64,000 nt of DNA from Aegilops tauschii subsp. strangulata (GCF_002575655.3 NC_053037.3:141681207-141745206); one strand, 5' to 3'. Shown: positions 31,781 through 44,141, counted from the first letter of the stretch. Notes: generated by a model from the sequence alone, not told the origin. Numbers and translations are program-made.

Positions 31781-34700
31781 GTGACTGTTGGATGTCCATC
31801 CAACGGCCGTCGTGCTTCTTCAATCTCTGCTCTTCCTGCTCTAGCCGCTCAAACAAGCGTCGGCGGGACTGCCTGCTCCCTCCTCCCCGCGGCCGACTGT
31901 GCTGCCGCGCAGGCCTCACCACCCCATCGTACTCCCATCGCTGGCCTAGCCATCCCTCTACTCACCCACACCTGCTGTTATTCTCTGGCGACGGCAGACG
32001 AACCAGTAAACCCTCGTACTCCTCCGCGTGGGAAAAAACTGCCGAGTATTCCCTAGCTCCGTGTCGTTCCCTTCCTAGGCCTCGCCATCGTCCACCGCGC
32101 TAGTAATCTCGGCACGGCCTGGTCAACGTGGTCAATGAACGACATCCATCGGAAGTGGACTGTACGTGGAGAGGCTGACAACTGGGTCCACGGCCGCACG
32201 CAAGGAAATGCCTCCTTATTACGCGCAAAATAATGATTCCTCCACCTGACAGCTAGGACCCACAGGAAGGGCCTCTGTATTTCGTGAAAAAATGTCCCCC
32301 CGCTGACAGGTCGGACCCACCAGCTATATCTTCGCACGCAAGGAAGTGCCTCCTTATTACGCCCAAAAAAATGAATACCCCCCTGCTAGCTGGAACCCAC
32401 CATATTGTTGGGCTGACTTGTGGGCCTACTAAGTTGACGGGGACGGAGGGCTTTGACAACTTAGTCAATACTCCAGTGACCGTATGATGTCCATCCAACG
32501 GCCATAGTGCTTCTTCAACCTCTGGTCTTCTTGCTCCAGCCGCCCAAAGCAGCGCCGGTCGTGCCGCCTGCTCCCGCCTCCCGTGGCCGGCTGTGCTACC
32601 GCGGAGGCCTCACTGCCCCCATACTACTCCCACCACTGGCCAGGCCATCCCTCCACTCACCCACACCCCCTGTTATTCTGCGGCGACGGCAGCCTCACAC
32701 CGCAGCCGAACCAGTGAACGCTCGTACTCCTCTCCGCGTGGGCATCCACTGCCGCGTCTTGCCCGGCTCCACGTCGTCCCCTTCATAGGCCTCGCCGTCG
32801 TCCACCGCCGTGGTGCTCTCGGCGCGGCGTGGTCAATGTGGTCAACGACCGACTTCCATCGGAAGAGTACTGTACGTGGAGAGGCTGACAGCTGGGTCCA
32901 CGGCAGCCGCAAGGAAGTGCCTCCTTATTACGCGGAAAATAATTATTCCTCCACCTAACAGCGGGGACCCACCGGACGGGCCACCAGTATCTTGTGAAAA
33001 AAATCGTTTCCCCCTGACTGCTGGGACCCACCGGACGGGCCACTGTATTTCGCGAAAAAACGTTCCCCCCGCTGTCAGCTCGGACCCACCGGCAGTGCCT
33101 CCTTATTACGCACAAAAAAAATGAATACTCCCCCGGCTAGCTGGGACCCACCTTGGTGGGAGGCTGACTTGTGGGCCTACTAAGTTGACAGGGACGAAGG
33201 GCTTTGTCAACTTAGTCAATATGAACGATTCTAGCTCCAGTGACCGTACGATGTCCATCCAACGGCCGTAGTGCTTCTTCAACCTCTGGTCTTCTTGCTC
33301 CAGCCGCCCAAAGCAGCGCCGATCGTGCCGCATGCTCCTGCCTCCCGTGGTCGGCTGTGCTGCCGCAAAGGCCTCACCGCCCCCTACTATTCCCACCGCT
33401 GGCCAGGCCCTGCAGCGACGGCAGCCTCACACCGCAGTCGAACCAGTGGAACCGTCGTACTCCTCTCCGCGCGGGCTTCCACTGCCGCGTCTTCCCCGGC
33501 TCCGCGTCGTCCCCTTCCTAGGCCTCGCCGTCGTCCACCGCCGTGGTGCTCTCCGCGCAGCGTGGTCAACATGGTCAAGGAATGACTTCCATCGGAAGAG
33601 TACTGTACGTGGAGAGGCTGACAGCAGGGTCCACGGCCACAGCCCAGTTTTTTTGTGATTTGCCAAGTAAGTCGCTTTGTCGGGCCTGTTGGGCTGCAAA
33701 TCTTTCAAGACGAGGAGAGCTTTCATTCGGCTGGCCGAGAAAATGGCCCATCAGTAATGAGAAATGGGTTGTATATTTTTTAAACACATCAAACCGGCAA
33801 TTAGTTTCAAATATCTTTTTTTTCATTTCAAGATTTTAAATTACATTCATTTTTATGCGTGGAGAATTTGTTGGATTTTATATTGATATACATTTATTTT
33901 TAAAATCAGTTTGAATGTGAGTCGAAATTTCGGGATTAAAAACAATTCGGACCGCATCGAAATATGCAAAATTTCGTATAATTTTTTAAACGTGGCCACA
34001 ATATGGGTTGTAATGCTAAAAAAAGAATATGGGCTCCAGAAAAACCTTAAGAATTAGAAAATGGGCTACGAATTATTAGAAATAATGGCAGATGGGTTGT
34101 ATGCTGTTTTCCACAGATTTGAGGCTTTCCTAAAAAAAGGTTGACGCACAAGCAGTGACTGTTGGATGTCCATCCAACGGCCGTCGTGCTTCTTCAATCT
34201 CTGCTCTTCCTGCTCTAGCCGCTCAAACAAGCGCCGGCGGGACTGCCTGCTCCCTCCTCCCCGCGGCCGACTGTGCTGCCGCGCAGGCCTCACCACCCCA
34301 CCGTACTCCCATCGCTGGCCTAGCCATCCCTCTACTCACCCACACCTGCTGTTATTCTCTGGCGACGGCAAACGAACCAGTAAACCCTCGTACTCCTCCG
34401 CGTGGGAAACAACTACCGAGTATTCCCTGGCTCCGTGTCGTTCCCTTCCTAGGCCTTGCCGTCGTCCACCGCCCTGGTGCTCTCGGCACGGCCTGGTCAA
34501 CGTGGTCAATGAACGACATCCATCGGAAGTGGACTGTACGTGGAGAGGCTGACAACTGGGTCCACGGCCGCACGCAAGGAAACGCCTCCTTATTACGCGC
34601 AAAATAATGATTCCTCCACCTGACAGCTAGGACCCACAGGAAGGGCCTCTGTATTTCACGAAAAAATGTCCCCCCGCTAACAGGTCGGACCCACCAGCTA

Positions 34701-37700
34701 TATCTTCGCACGCAAGGAAGTGCCTCCTTATTACGCCCCAAAAAATGAATACCCCCCTGCTAGCTGGGACCCACCATATTGTTGGGCTAACTTGTGGGCC
34801 TACTAAGTTGACGGGGACGGAGGGCTTTGTCAACTTAGTCAATACTCCAGTGACCGTATGATGTCCATCCAACGGCCATAGTGCTTCTTCAACCTCTGGT
34901 CTTCTTGCTCCAGCCGCCCAAAGCAGCACCGGTCGTGCCGCCTGCTCCTGCCTCCCATCGCCGACTGTGCTACCGCGGAGGCCTTACTGCCCCCATACTA
35001 CTCCCACCACTGGCCAGGCCATCCCTCCACTCACCCACACCCCATGTTATTCTGCGGCGACGGCAGCCTCACACCGCAGCCGAACCAATCAACGCTCGTA
35101 CTCCTCTTCGCGTGGGCATCAACTGCCGCGTCTTGCCCGGCTCCGCGCCGTCCCCTTCCTAGGCCTCGCCGTCGTCCACCGCCGTGGTGCTCTCGGCGCG
35201 GCGTGGTCAATGTGGTCAACGACCGACTTCCATCGAACGAGTACTGTACGTGGAGAGGCTGACAGCTGGGTCCACGGCAACCGCAAGGAAGTGCCTCCTT
35301 ATTATGCGGAAAATAATTATTCCTCCACCTGACAGTGGGGACCCACCGGACGGGCCACCAGTATTTTGCGAAAAATATCGTTTCCCCCTGACTGTTGGGA
35401 CCCACCGGATGGGCCACCGTATTTCGCGAAAAAAAGTTCCTCCCGCTGTCAGCTCGGACCCACCGGAAGTGCCTCCTTGTTACGCACAAAAAAATGAATA
35501 CTCCCTCGGCTAGCTGGGACCCACCTTGGTGGGAGGCTGACTTGTGGGCCTACTAAGTTGACGGGGACGAAGGGCTTTGTCAACTTAGTCAATATGAACG
35601 ATTCTAGCTCCAGTGACCGTACGATGTCCATCCAACGGCCGTAGTGCTTCTTCAACCTCTGGTCTTCTTGCTCCAGCCGCCCAAAGCAGCGCCGGTCGTG
35701 CCGCATGCTTTTGCCTCCCGTGGCCGGCTGTGCTGCCGCAGAGGCCTCACCGCCCCTACTATTCCCACCGCTGGCCAGGCCCTGCGGCGACGGCAGCCTC
35801 ACACCGTAGCAGAACCAGTGAACCCTCGTACTCCTCTCTGCGCGGGCTTCCACTGCCGCGTCTTCCCCAGCTCCGCGTCGTCACCTTCCTAGGCCTCGCC
35901 GTCATCCACCGCCGTGGTGCTCTCCGCGGAGCATGGTCAACGTGGTCAAGGAACGACTTCCATCGAAAGAGTACTGTACGTGGAGAGGCTGACAGCTGGG
36001 TCCACGGCCACAGCCCAGTTTTTTTGTGATTTGCCAAGTAAGTCGCTTTGTCAGGCCTATTGGGCTGCAAATCTTTCAAGACGAGGAGAGCTTTCATTTG
36101 GCTGGCCGAGAAAATGGCCCATCAGTAATGAGAAATGGGTTGTACATTTTTAAAACACATCAAACCGGCAATTAGTTTGAAATATCTTTTTTTTCATTTC
36201 AAGATTTTAAATTACATTAATTTTTATGCGTGGAGAATTTGTTGGATTTTATATTGATATACATTTATATTTAAAATCGGTTTGAATGTGAGTCGAAATT
36301 TCGGGATTAAAAACAGTTCACACCGCACCGAAATATGCAAAATTTCGTATAATTTTTTAACCGTGGCCATAATATGGGTTGTAATGCTAACAAAAAGAAT
36401 ATGGGCTCCAAAAAAACCTTAAGAATTAGCAAATGGGCTATAAATTATTAGAAATAATGGCAGATGGGCTGTATGCTATTTGCCACAGATTTGAGGCTTT
36501 CCTAAAAAAAAGGTTGACGCACAAGCACTGACTGTTGGATGTCCATCCAACGGCCGTCGTGCTTCTTCAATCTCTGCTCTTCCTGCTCCAGCCGCTCAAA
36601 CAAGCACCGGCGGGACTGCCTGCTCCCTCCTCCCCGCGGCCGGCTGTGCTGCCGCGCAAGCCTCACCGCCCCACCGTACTCCCATCGCTGACCTAGCCAT
36701 CCCTCTACTCAACCACACCTGCTGTTATTCTCCGGTGACGGCAGATGAACCAGTAAACCCTCGTACTCCTCCGCGTGGGAAACAACTGCCGAGTATTCCC
36801 TGGCCCCGTGTCGTTCCCTTCCTAGGCCTCGTCGTTGTCCACCGCCCTGGTGCTCTCGGCGCGGCCTGGTCAATGTGGTCAATGAACGACATCCATCAGA
36901 AGTGGACTGTACGTGGAGAGGCTGACAGCTGGGTCCACGGACGCACGCAAGGAAATGCCTCCTTATTACGCGCAAAATAATGATTCCTCCACCTGACAGC
37001 TAGGACCCACGGGAAGGGCCTCTGTATTTAATGAAAAAAACGTTCCCCCCGCTGACAGGTCGGACCCACCAGCTATCTTCGCACGCAAGGAAGTGCCTCC
37101 TTATTACGCCCAAAAAATGAATACCCCCCTGCTAGCTGGGACCCACCATATTGTTGGGCTGACTTGTGGGCCTACTAAGTTGACGGGGACGGAGGGCTTT
37201 GTCAACTTAGTCAATACTCTAGTGACCGTATGATGTCCATCCAACGGCCATAGTACTTCTTCAACCTCTGGTCTTCTTGCTCCAGCCGCCCAAAGCAGCG
37301 CCGGTCGTGCCGCCTGCTCCTGCCTCCCGTGGCCGGCTGTGCTACCGCGGAAGCCTCACCGCCCCCATACTACTCCCACCACTGGCCAGGCCATCCCTCC
37401 ACTCACCCACACCCCCTGTTATTCTTCGGCGACGACAGCCTCACACCGCAGCCGAACCAGTGAACGCTTGTACTCCTCTCCGCGTGGGCATCCACTGCCG
37501 CGTCTTGCCCGGCTCTGCGTCGTCCCCTTCCTAGGCCTCACCGTCGTCCACCGCCGTGGTGCTCTCGGCGCAGCGTGGTCAATGTGGTCAACGACCGACT
37601 TCCATCGGAAGAGTACTGTACGTGGAGAGGCTGACAGCTGCGTCCACGGCAGCCGCAAGGAAGTGCCTCCTTATTACGCAGAAAATAATTATTCCTCCAC

Positions 37701-39099
37701 CTGACAGCGGGGACCCACCGGACGGGCCACCAGTATTTTGCGAAAAAAATCGTTTCCCCTGACTATTGGGACCCACCGGATGGGCCACTGTATTTCGTGA
37801 AAAAAACGTTCCCCCCGCTGTCAGCTCGGACCCACCGGAAGTGCCTCCTTATTACGCACAAAAAATGAATACTCCCCCGGCTAGCTGGAACCCACCTTGG
37901 TGGGAGGCTGACTTGTGGGCCTACTAAGTTGATGGGGACGAAGGGCTTTGTCAACTTAGTCAATATGAACGATTCTAGCTCCAGTGACCGTACGATGTCC
38001 ATCCAACGGTCGTAGTGCTTCTTCAACCTCTGGTCTTCTTGCTCCAGCCGCCCAAAGCAGTGCCGGTCGTGCCGCATGCTCCTGCCTCCCGTGGCCGGCT
38101 GTGCTGTCGCAGAGGCCTCACCGCCCCCTACTATTCCCACCGCTGGCCAGGCCCTGCGGCGACGGCAGCCTCACACCGCAGCCGAACCAGTGAACCCTCG
38201 TACTCCTCTCCGCACGGGCTTCCACTGCCGTGTCTTCCCCGGCTTCGCTTCGTCCCCTTCCTAGGCCTCGCCGTCGTCCACCGCCGTGGTGCTCTCTGCG
38301 CGCCGTGGTCAACGTGGTCAAGGAACGACTTCCATCGGAAGAGTACTGTACGTGGAGAGGCTGACAGTTGGGTCCACGGCCACAGCCCAGTTTTTTTGTG
38401 ATTTGCCAAGTAAGTCGCTTTGTCAGGCCTGTTGGGCTGCAAATCTTTCAAGACGAGGAGAGATTTCATTCGGCTTGCCGAGTAAATGGCCCATCAGTAA
38501 TGAGAAATGGGCTGTACATTTTTAAAACACATCAAACCGGCAATTAGTTTCAAATATCTTTTTTTTCATTTCATGATTTTAAATTACATTAATTTTTATG
38601 CGTGGAGAATTTGTTGGATTTTATATTGATATACATTTATTTTTAAAATCAGTTTGAATGTGAGTCAAAATTTCGGGATTAAAAACAGTTCGGACCGCAC
38701 CGAAATATGCAAAATTTCGTATAATTTTTTAACCGTGGCCACAATATGGGCTGTAACGCTAACAAAAAGAATATGGGCTCCAAAAAAACCTTAAGAATTA
38801 GCAAATGGGTTGTAAATTATTAGAAATAATGGCAGATGGGTTGTATGCTGTTTTCCACAGATTTGAGGCTTTCCTAAAAAAAAGGTTGGCGCACAAGCAC
38901 TGACTGTTGGATGTCCATCCAACGGCCGTCGTGCTTCTTCAATCTCTGCTCTTCCTGCTCCAGCCGCTCAAACAAGTGCCGGCGGGACTGCCTGCTCCCT
39001 CCTCCCCGCGGCCGGCTGTGCTGCCGCGCAGGCCTCACCGCCCCACCGTACTCCCATCGCTGGCCTAGCCATCCCTCTACTCACCCACACCTGCTGTTA

Positions 39100-39570
39100 T
39101 TCTCCAGCGATGGCAGACGAACCAGTAAACCCTCGTACAGTCGTACTCCCCTCCGCGTGGGAAACAACTGCCGAGTCTTCCCTGCCTTCGTGTCATCCCC
39201 TTCCTAGGCCTCGCCGTCGTCCACCGCAGTGGTGCTCTCGGCGCGACGTGGTCAATGTGGTCAACGACCGACTTCCATCGTAAGAGTACTGTGCGTGGAG
39301 ACGCTGACAGCTGGGTCCACGGCCGTAGCAAGGAAGTGCCTCCTTATTACGCTCAAAATAATTATTCCTCCACCTGACAGCGGGGACCCACCGGACGGGC
39401 CACCGTATTTTGCGAAAAAAACGTTTCCCCCTGACTGCTGGGACCCACCAGCTACACCTTCGCACGCAAGGAAGTGAGTCCGGGCAAAAAAACAAAACGA
39501 TTCGCCCCCCTGACTGCTGGGACCCACCAGCTACATCTTCGCATGCAAGGAAGTGCCTGACAGTCAGGAC
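39100..39570 (+). repeat. Hybrid A/B subunit at array end
   Basis: The fifth A copy begins as A (38900) but after about 39200 carries the B-type GGTCAATGTGGTCAACGACC and GACTTCCATCG in place of the A-type sequence. It then ends in GGACCCACCAGCTAC repeats. A small CGTACAGTCGTACT insertion sits at 39134-39147. This fits unequal recombination at the array edge. Confidence 0.6.
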
Positions 39571-39835
39571 CCACCTGGTCGAAGCGTACGTAGCGTTGTC
39601 ATTCTGGTCGCGAACGTGTACGTACATATATACTGGTGGATGTAGAGGCGCGCACGTGTCATAGTAGAGGCGCGCACGTAGCATGTACACGTACGTACAG
39701 CGGCCAGGGTGCAAGAAAGAAAATACGGCCACGTATGTGTACATACGGGCGGGGTCTCGAACGCCTACTCGTGCATACGTACGGCGAGGGCTCGTTGACA
39801 TGGCTGGGTCGGAACAGAGAAATAGCGTCATCGTC

Positions 39836-39960
39836 GTGTTCATGGGGAGGCAACAGAATGTGTTGTGTTCATGGGGAGGCAACGGAATGCGTCGTGTTCA
39901 TGGGGAGGCAACGGAATGCGTCGTGTTCATCGGGAGGCAACGGAACGTGTGGGAGCCAAC
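39836..39960 (+). repeat. 29-bp minisatellite, 4 copies
   Basis: Tandem copies of GTGTTCATGGGGAGGCAACG followed by GAATGCGTC, starting near 39836, 39865, 39894 and 39923. Confidence 0.85.
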
Positions 39961-40103
39961 CGGCTGGGTCGGAACGGAATGCGTGGTCGTGTTCATTGGG
40001 AGGGCTTGGACGGAACAGGCGATGGAAACGAGGCCTGGCGTACCGCAGAACGGAGGAAACGGCCTTGTGTTCGACCGGCCACGTTCGAAACGGGATCCAG
40101 TTC

Positions 40104-40340
40104 ATCGGGAGGGGTCTGGCGTACCGCAAAACGGACGAAACGGACCTCCTACGGTCGAAACGGGGGTTCTATTGATCGGGAGGGGTGTGGCGTACCGCAA
40201 AACGGACGAAACGGACCTCCTACGTTCGAAACGGGGTCCTGTTGATTGGGAGGGGTGTGGCGTGCCGCAAAACGGACGAAACGGACCTCCTACGGTCGAA
40301 ACGGGGGTCCTGTTGATCGGGAGGGGTGTGGCGTACCACA
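40104..40340 (+). repeat. 71-bp minisatellite, ~3.4 copies
   Basis: ATCGGGAGGGGTGTGGCGTA starts at 40104, 40175, 40245 and 40316, a period of 70-71 bp. Each copy also holds AAACGGACGAAACGGACCTC and a GGTCGAAACGGGG block. Confidence 0.85.
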
Positions 40341-40429
40341 AAACCGGACTCCACGGGATACTGTTCATCTCCACCGTCGACCTCCTCCAGCCTCCTCGGG
40401 CTCCTGTTCATCCAGCCTCCACCGCGCGC

Positions 40430-40690
40430 TACTCCACCGGCTACTGTTCAACCACCCCTCCACGGGGCACCCCTCCACAGTCTACTGTTCATCCAGCCCT
40501 CCACACCACGGGGTCCTGTTCAACCACCCCTCCACGGGCACCCCTCTACCGTCTACTGTTCATCCAGCCCTCCACACCACGGGGTCCTGTTCAACCACCC
40601 CTCCACGGGCACCCCTCCACCGTCTACTGTTCATCCAGCCCTCCACACCACGGGGTCCTGTTCATCCAGAGGCAACGCCACCGCTCACTG
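40430..40690 (+). repeat. Second 71-bp minisatellite (CTGTTCATCCAGCCC)
   Basis: TCTACTGTTCATCCAGCCCT starts at 40481, 40552 and 40623, exactly 71 bp apart, with an incomplete copy before. The units are C-rich and unrelated in sequence to the preceding 71-bp repeat. Confidence 0.85.
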
Positions 40691-41250
40691 TTCATCCAAC
40701 CCCCCCCCCCCCCCCCGCAACGCTCATTGTTCATCCCAGAGGCAGCATCGATCGGCTTCAGTTAGCAGCAGTAGCGAAGGAATCGCTCGATCGAGTTCAT
40801 TTAACAGCCATCGATCGATCGCTCGGCTTCAGTAACGCGTAGCCTGCAGTGCAATCGCTTGGGTTCAGTTAGAGCCCAATGCCTCGCTCGGGTTCAGTTA
40901 GAGCCAACGCCTCGCACACACGCGCATACGTGTACGAGAGAAACGCGCATCGCTCGGCCCCCGACCTCCCATCGTAACCGGGAACTCCCCGAAATTTTCC
41001 TCGCCCTCGCTTCTACCATGGTTTTTTCCGTCATGGACGGCCCAAAGAATGTCATGCAGCTGCGTCTCCGGCCCGCCCAGGACGAAAAGCCCATTTTCTG
41101 TCATGATTTTTTCTCATAGAAGTAGGAGCCCACCACATCTATGATGATACCGTGTTTTGTCACAATTATCGTCATAGAAGTGTCATATGTATGACAGAAA
41201 AAAATTTCGTTCGGCCCAAAATGTCACGGATGTGTCTTTTTTTTGTAGTG

Positions 41251-41831
41251 TAGTTCTACTTATATAGGCCCTGGTCCTCTCCCCAAATATTGAGCGGGAA
41301 GGGAGCCAGCAATGGCCAATTTGAAAGGGGACAACTAGTACAGCTTATCCTGACAAAAGCGGTCTTCGCCTGCAAAAGGCTCTGGTGGTGACGCCGCCTT
41401 GGGCTCCATGGTGACCTCCGTCTTGCCGTCCTGCTGGTCTTGGTCTCGTTGCACCGATATGGGAACCTTTGCTTGATGCCTCGGTACTCTGCGTCTGCGC
41501 TTGCTCCCTTAGCACCAAAGGGGAAACAAGGACGCTGCGCGCGCTGGCACCCGCCTGATCTTGATCGTCATGGCTCACGTCACGAGAACCTCGCGAGGTT
41601 TGCCCTGCCTTGATCTCTCCGCTCCTCGCGAGGCAACCTGGTGAGGCTGCTCCTGATGAGGTCTTGCATCGTCCGCCTCGCGAGGCTTGGCCCCTCGCGA
41701 GGGTCTTGAGTGCCTTGTTGATGAAGATGGGCCGTACAGGCCTGCTAGCACAGCCACGCCCCGGGCCGCAGGCAGGCAAGTCTAGGGACCCCCGTTCCCA
41801 GAACGCCGACACGCAGGCACCGAAAACCCCA
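41251..41831. other. Upstream region of DUF295 gene, with CCTCGCGAGG palindromes
   Basis: Four exact copies of the 10-bp palindrome CCTCGCGAGG lie at 41589-41598, 41624-41633, 41676-41685 and 41693-41702. A frame in phase with the downstream gene is open from 41610, but homology to the F-box family begins only at the ATG at 41832. A TATA-like TTATATAGG is at about 41268. The palindromes may be part of a transposon remnant. Confidence 0.5.
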
Positions 41832-43575
41832 ATGGCAGAACCGACTAACACGCAGAGCCGCAATTGGAATTCCCTCCCCGATGTTCTCTTAGAGCAGATC
41901 TGTAATCGTATGGACCTACTCAGCACCGTCCGTCTGGCCGCATGCTCGGTGTCTTTGTACCGTCTACTCGTTTGCAACCGGCCGGCTCTTTTCAAGACAC
42001 CCTGCTTGCTGATGCTCGATCCTCGCAGGTGGCCCAGACACCGACTTGACAATCCTACGGAGGTTGCCGTGGTGCCCCTCGACATGCTACCACTACCCGT
42101 CCACTTGTCCTTCATGCGCGGCCACTACTGGGTGGGCATGAAGGCCAACTGGATCGTCCTCATCCACCAATCCGGTAGTCCGTGGCGTCTCGTGGATATG
42201 TACACCCAGCGAGAGATCACCCTTCCATCTTTGGATACCGCCGCCATCGAGCCTCGCGGCCCGCCGGACACTCCTGCCTACTACGCACGAGACGCGTCGA
42301 GCTTTTGGCTCGACCTCTGTTTGCTGAAGGTTGTAATCTGCGAAGTGCCCACACCATCAGAAGACTACATGGATTACAAGCTCATTGTCGTGTTCAACAT
42401 GGGATTAGTCTATCTGGAATCCGGTCGCCATACATGGTTATGGATCATCATCGATCCTCTTTACCCAACACTTCTGTCTGATGCTATAGTGCACGATGGC
42501 ATCGTTTATGCGGTCGATGCACAGATTGGCTGCCTATACTGGTGCAATCTATCGTCGTGTAATTGTTCTATCTCATCTCATCTTTACCTTAAGAATACGA
42601 CTGCCTGTTCATTGTTACAAATTTAGAATATATAGTATGTCTATAACCACATCATTGCTATATGTTCCTCTCATTTCCTAGATTTTTATGACCACACATG
42701 TTATTGTTAGAGTTGATATGAGAACAATTGGTATCTAATGATTGTTAGAATAGATATTATGAGTATAACCTCATGATTGCTATATGTTACTCTCATTTCC
42801 AGGATTTTTATAACAACGCATGTTATTGCTTAGAGTTGATATGATAACTGTAGTAAGTGCTATGGTAGAATATGAGTAGGCCCTGTCATATCTGTTTTCC
42901 TCTCATTGTTACATGATGTTTGAACCATGATATATTGCTAGAATATGAAAGCCATTGGCTTATTTTTTTTAACTTGGGGTATGATTATGACCACGGCATT
43001 GCAATTCTCTGTCTATGATATGTGTCACTGTTATAATAATCTTAATTCACACATACTCTGAACATGATTGTTTATTTTTGTCCTTTTGGTCTCCAACTTG
43101 AATTGTTGCAGCAGACGCAAATGCGCTGGCCTTCATGATTCCAGGACCTGAAATCATACCAGCCGATGGGTGGTGGTTTATCGCTTGTTCAGCTGACGGT
43201 GGTCATTTGATGCTCATTTGCACGTACCAAATTGACCAAACCATTTCATCAAACCACATGCAGTACAATGCCTGGGGCGTTCATGACATTGATGGCTATG
43301 GTTGATTCGTGTTCGAGAAAGATCCCAGCTCTGTTGGGCCAGGCGTATTCAACTGGAGGCGGGTTTACAGCCTCGGCAACCACTCCATGTTCCTCGGGCT
43401 CAATTATATGATCATCCAACCAATCATCGATCATATCACCAGTGATGATTACCGTGCTATGCAACTTCCATTCGCCAGGGGGACTGTGTTTACACATCAT
43501 ACCATGGGTTTCATGAATCACCATATCCAGAGATTCGTCGACGCAGCTTGTTGCCAGATAATCTTCAGTGTGTGA
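41832..43575 (+). pseudogene. F-box/DUF295 protein gene, 2 exons, one in-frame stop
   Basis: Exon 1 is 41832-42558 (donor GTAATT) and exon 2 is 43112-43575 (acceptor TTGCAG). The junction splits a serine codon, and the combined 1191 nt is 397 codons. The N-terminus has an F-box-like motif (WNSLPDVLLEQICNRMDLLS, then a Cys/Leu helix ending CNRPALF). The remainder matches the DUF295 beta-propeller type, with WRLVDMYTQREITLP, IVHDGIVYAVDAQIGCLYW and, in exon 2, RVYSLGNHSMFLG. Such proteins are thought to serve as SCF-type substrate receptors. TGA at 43303-43305 interrupts exon 2 just before FVFEKDP, and the same frame stays open afterwards to 43575. As read, the protein would end after about 306 residues and lose the last propeller blade(s). 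It is a recent pseudogene, a functional truncation, or a sequencing error. Confidence 0.75.
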
Positions 43576-44141
43576 AAGGCATCAAGCTTCCATGCGATGG
43601 ATGGCTTTTGCAAACCCGACATGCGGCGATGTGGTTTATGCCAGCAGCAAATATGCACAACTTGATTCATACTGATATGTAGACTGAGCCATGTATTCTG
43701 CTGCTGTAGCACGACCCTCTTTTGTTGGATATTATGTACTGTTGTTAGTTTGAAGCACTCCTCTGGTTTGAAGGATAGATACCTTTCTGGGATCAAGTGC
43801 ATCCTAACTCACCTGCGCAGGATGTACTGATAATGATGATGGAGATGTTGTGCGTACTTGTTAGTTAAACCTATGGTTAAAATGTGACACTAAATACGAC
43901 TAATAAGTAGTACAGTAGCAATACTAGTATACATCGATCAAATTATCCATCATGTCCACACATTGAATTGACGTGACAACACGCTGCGCGTGAGGTGACA
44001 CAAGAATCCCGGCGGCGTGTTCGGGTATTCTGGACTTCAGATTTGGAGTACCACTTATCTGTCAAAATCTTTCATCATTCACTTAAAACAGTCGATTGAT
44101 CATACATTGAGTAGCATATAACTGGAATTAACCCATGCAAG
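43576..44141. other. Between DUF295 and NAC genes
   Basis: AT-rich region holding the probable 3' end of the DUF295 gene and, if present, upstream exon(s) of the NAC gene. I could not identify a start-containing NAC exon here. Confidence 0.4.

Larger units (their letters stand above)
28880..39570 (+). repeat. Higher-order tandem array, ~2.37-kb repeat
   Basis: Landmark A (TGACTGTTGGATGTCCAT) recurs at 29405, 31781, 34155, 36528 and 38900, a spacing of 2376, 2374, 2373 and 2372 bp. Landmark B (GTGACCGTATGATGTCCATC) recurs at 30101, 32476, 34850 and 37222. Landmark C (GTGACCGTACGATGTCCATC) recurs at 30864, 33240, 35613 and 37984. Each repeat thus holds three related GC-rich subunits, followed by an AT-rich spacer with TTTCGGGATTAAAAACAGTT and CCGAAATATGCAAAATTTCG. 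Within subunits, GGACCCACCGG and AAGTGCCTCCTTATTACGC recur at about 60-70 bp. Copies look very similar by eye, so amplification is recent. The many GC-rich open frames on both strands recur in every subunit with stops at varying places and have no known domain; I treat them as non-coding. Confidence 0.9.
39570..41250 (-). mobile_element. CACTA-type transposon terminus and subterminal region
   Basis: Read on the minus strand, the end at 41250 is CACTACAAAAAAAAGACACA, a CACTA-family terminal sequence. It is followed by subterminal repeats built on TATGAC/GTCATA (TCATACATATGACACTTC, CTATGACGATAATTG) and a CG-rich stretch. The inner part carries three minisatellites. The opposite CACTA terminus was not found in the window, so whether the 2.37-kb array lies inside this element is unresolved. 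No transposase frame is seen, and the long open frames at 39.6-40.8 kb run through minisatellites. Confidence 0.6.

Noticed and set aside
29405..38525. More than forty overlapping 60-150-codon frames in the tandem array
   Set aside because: They recur with each subunit on both strands, have no domains and end at different places in different copies.
39636..40842. A 360-codon plus-strand frame and its overlapping partners
   Set aside because: The frame stays open because 29-bp and 71-bp minisatellites repeat without stops; the product would be simple repeats.
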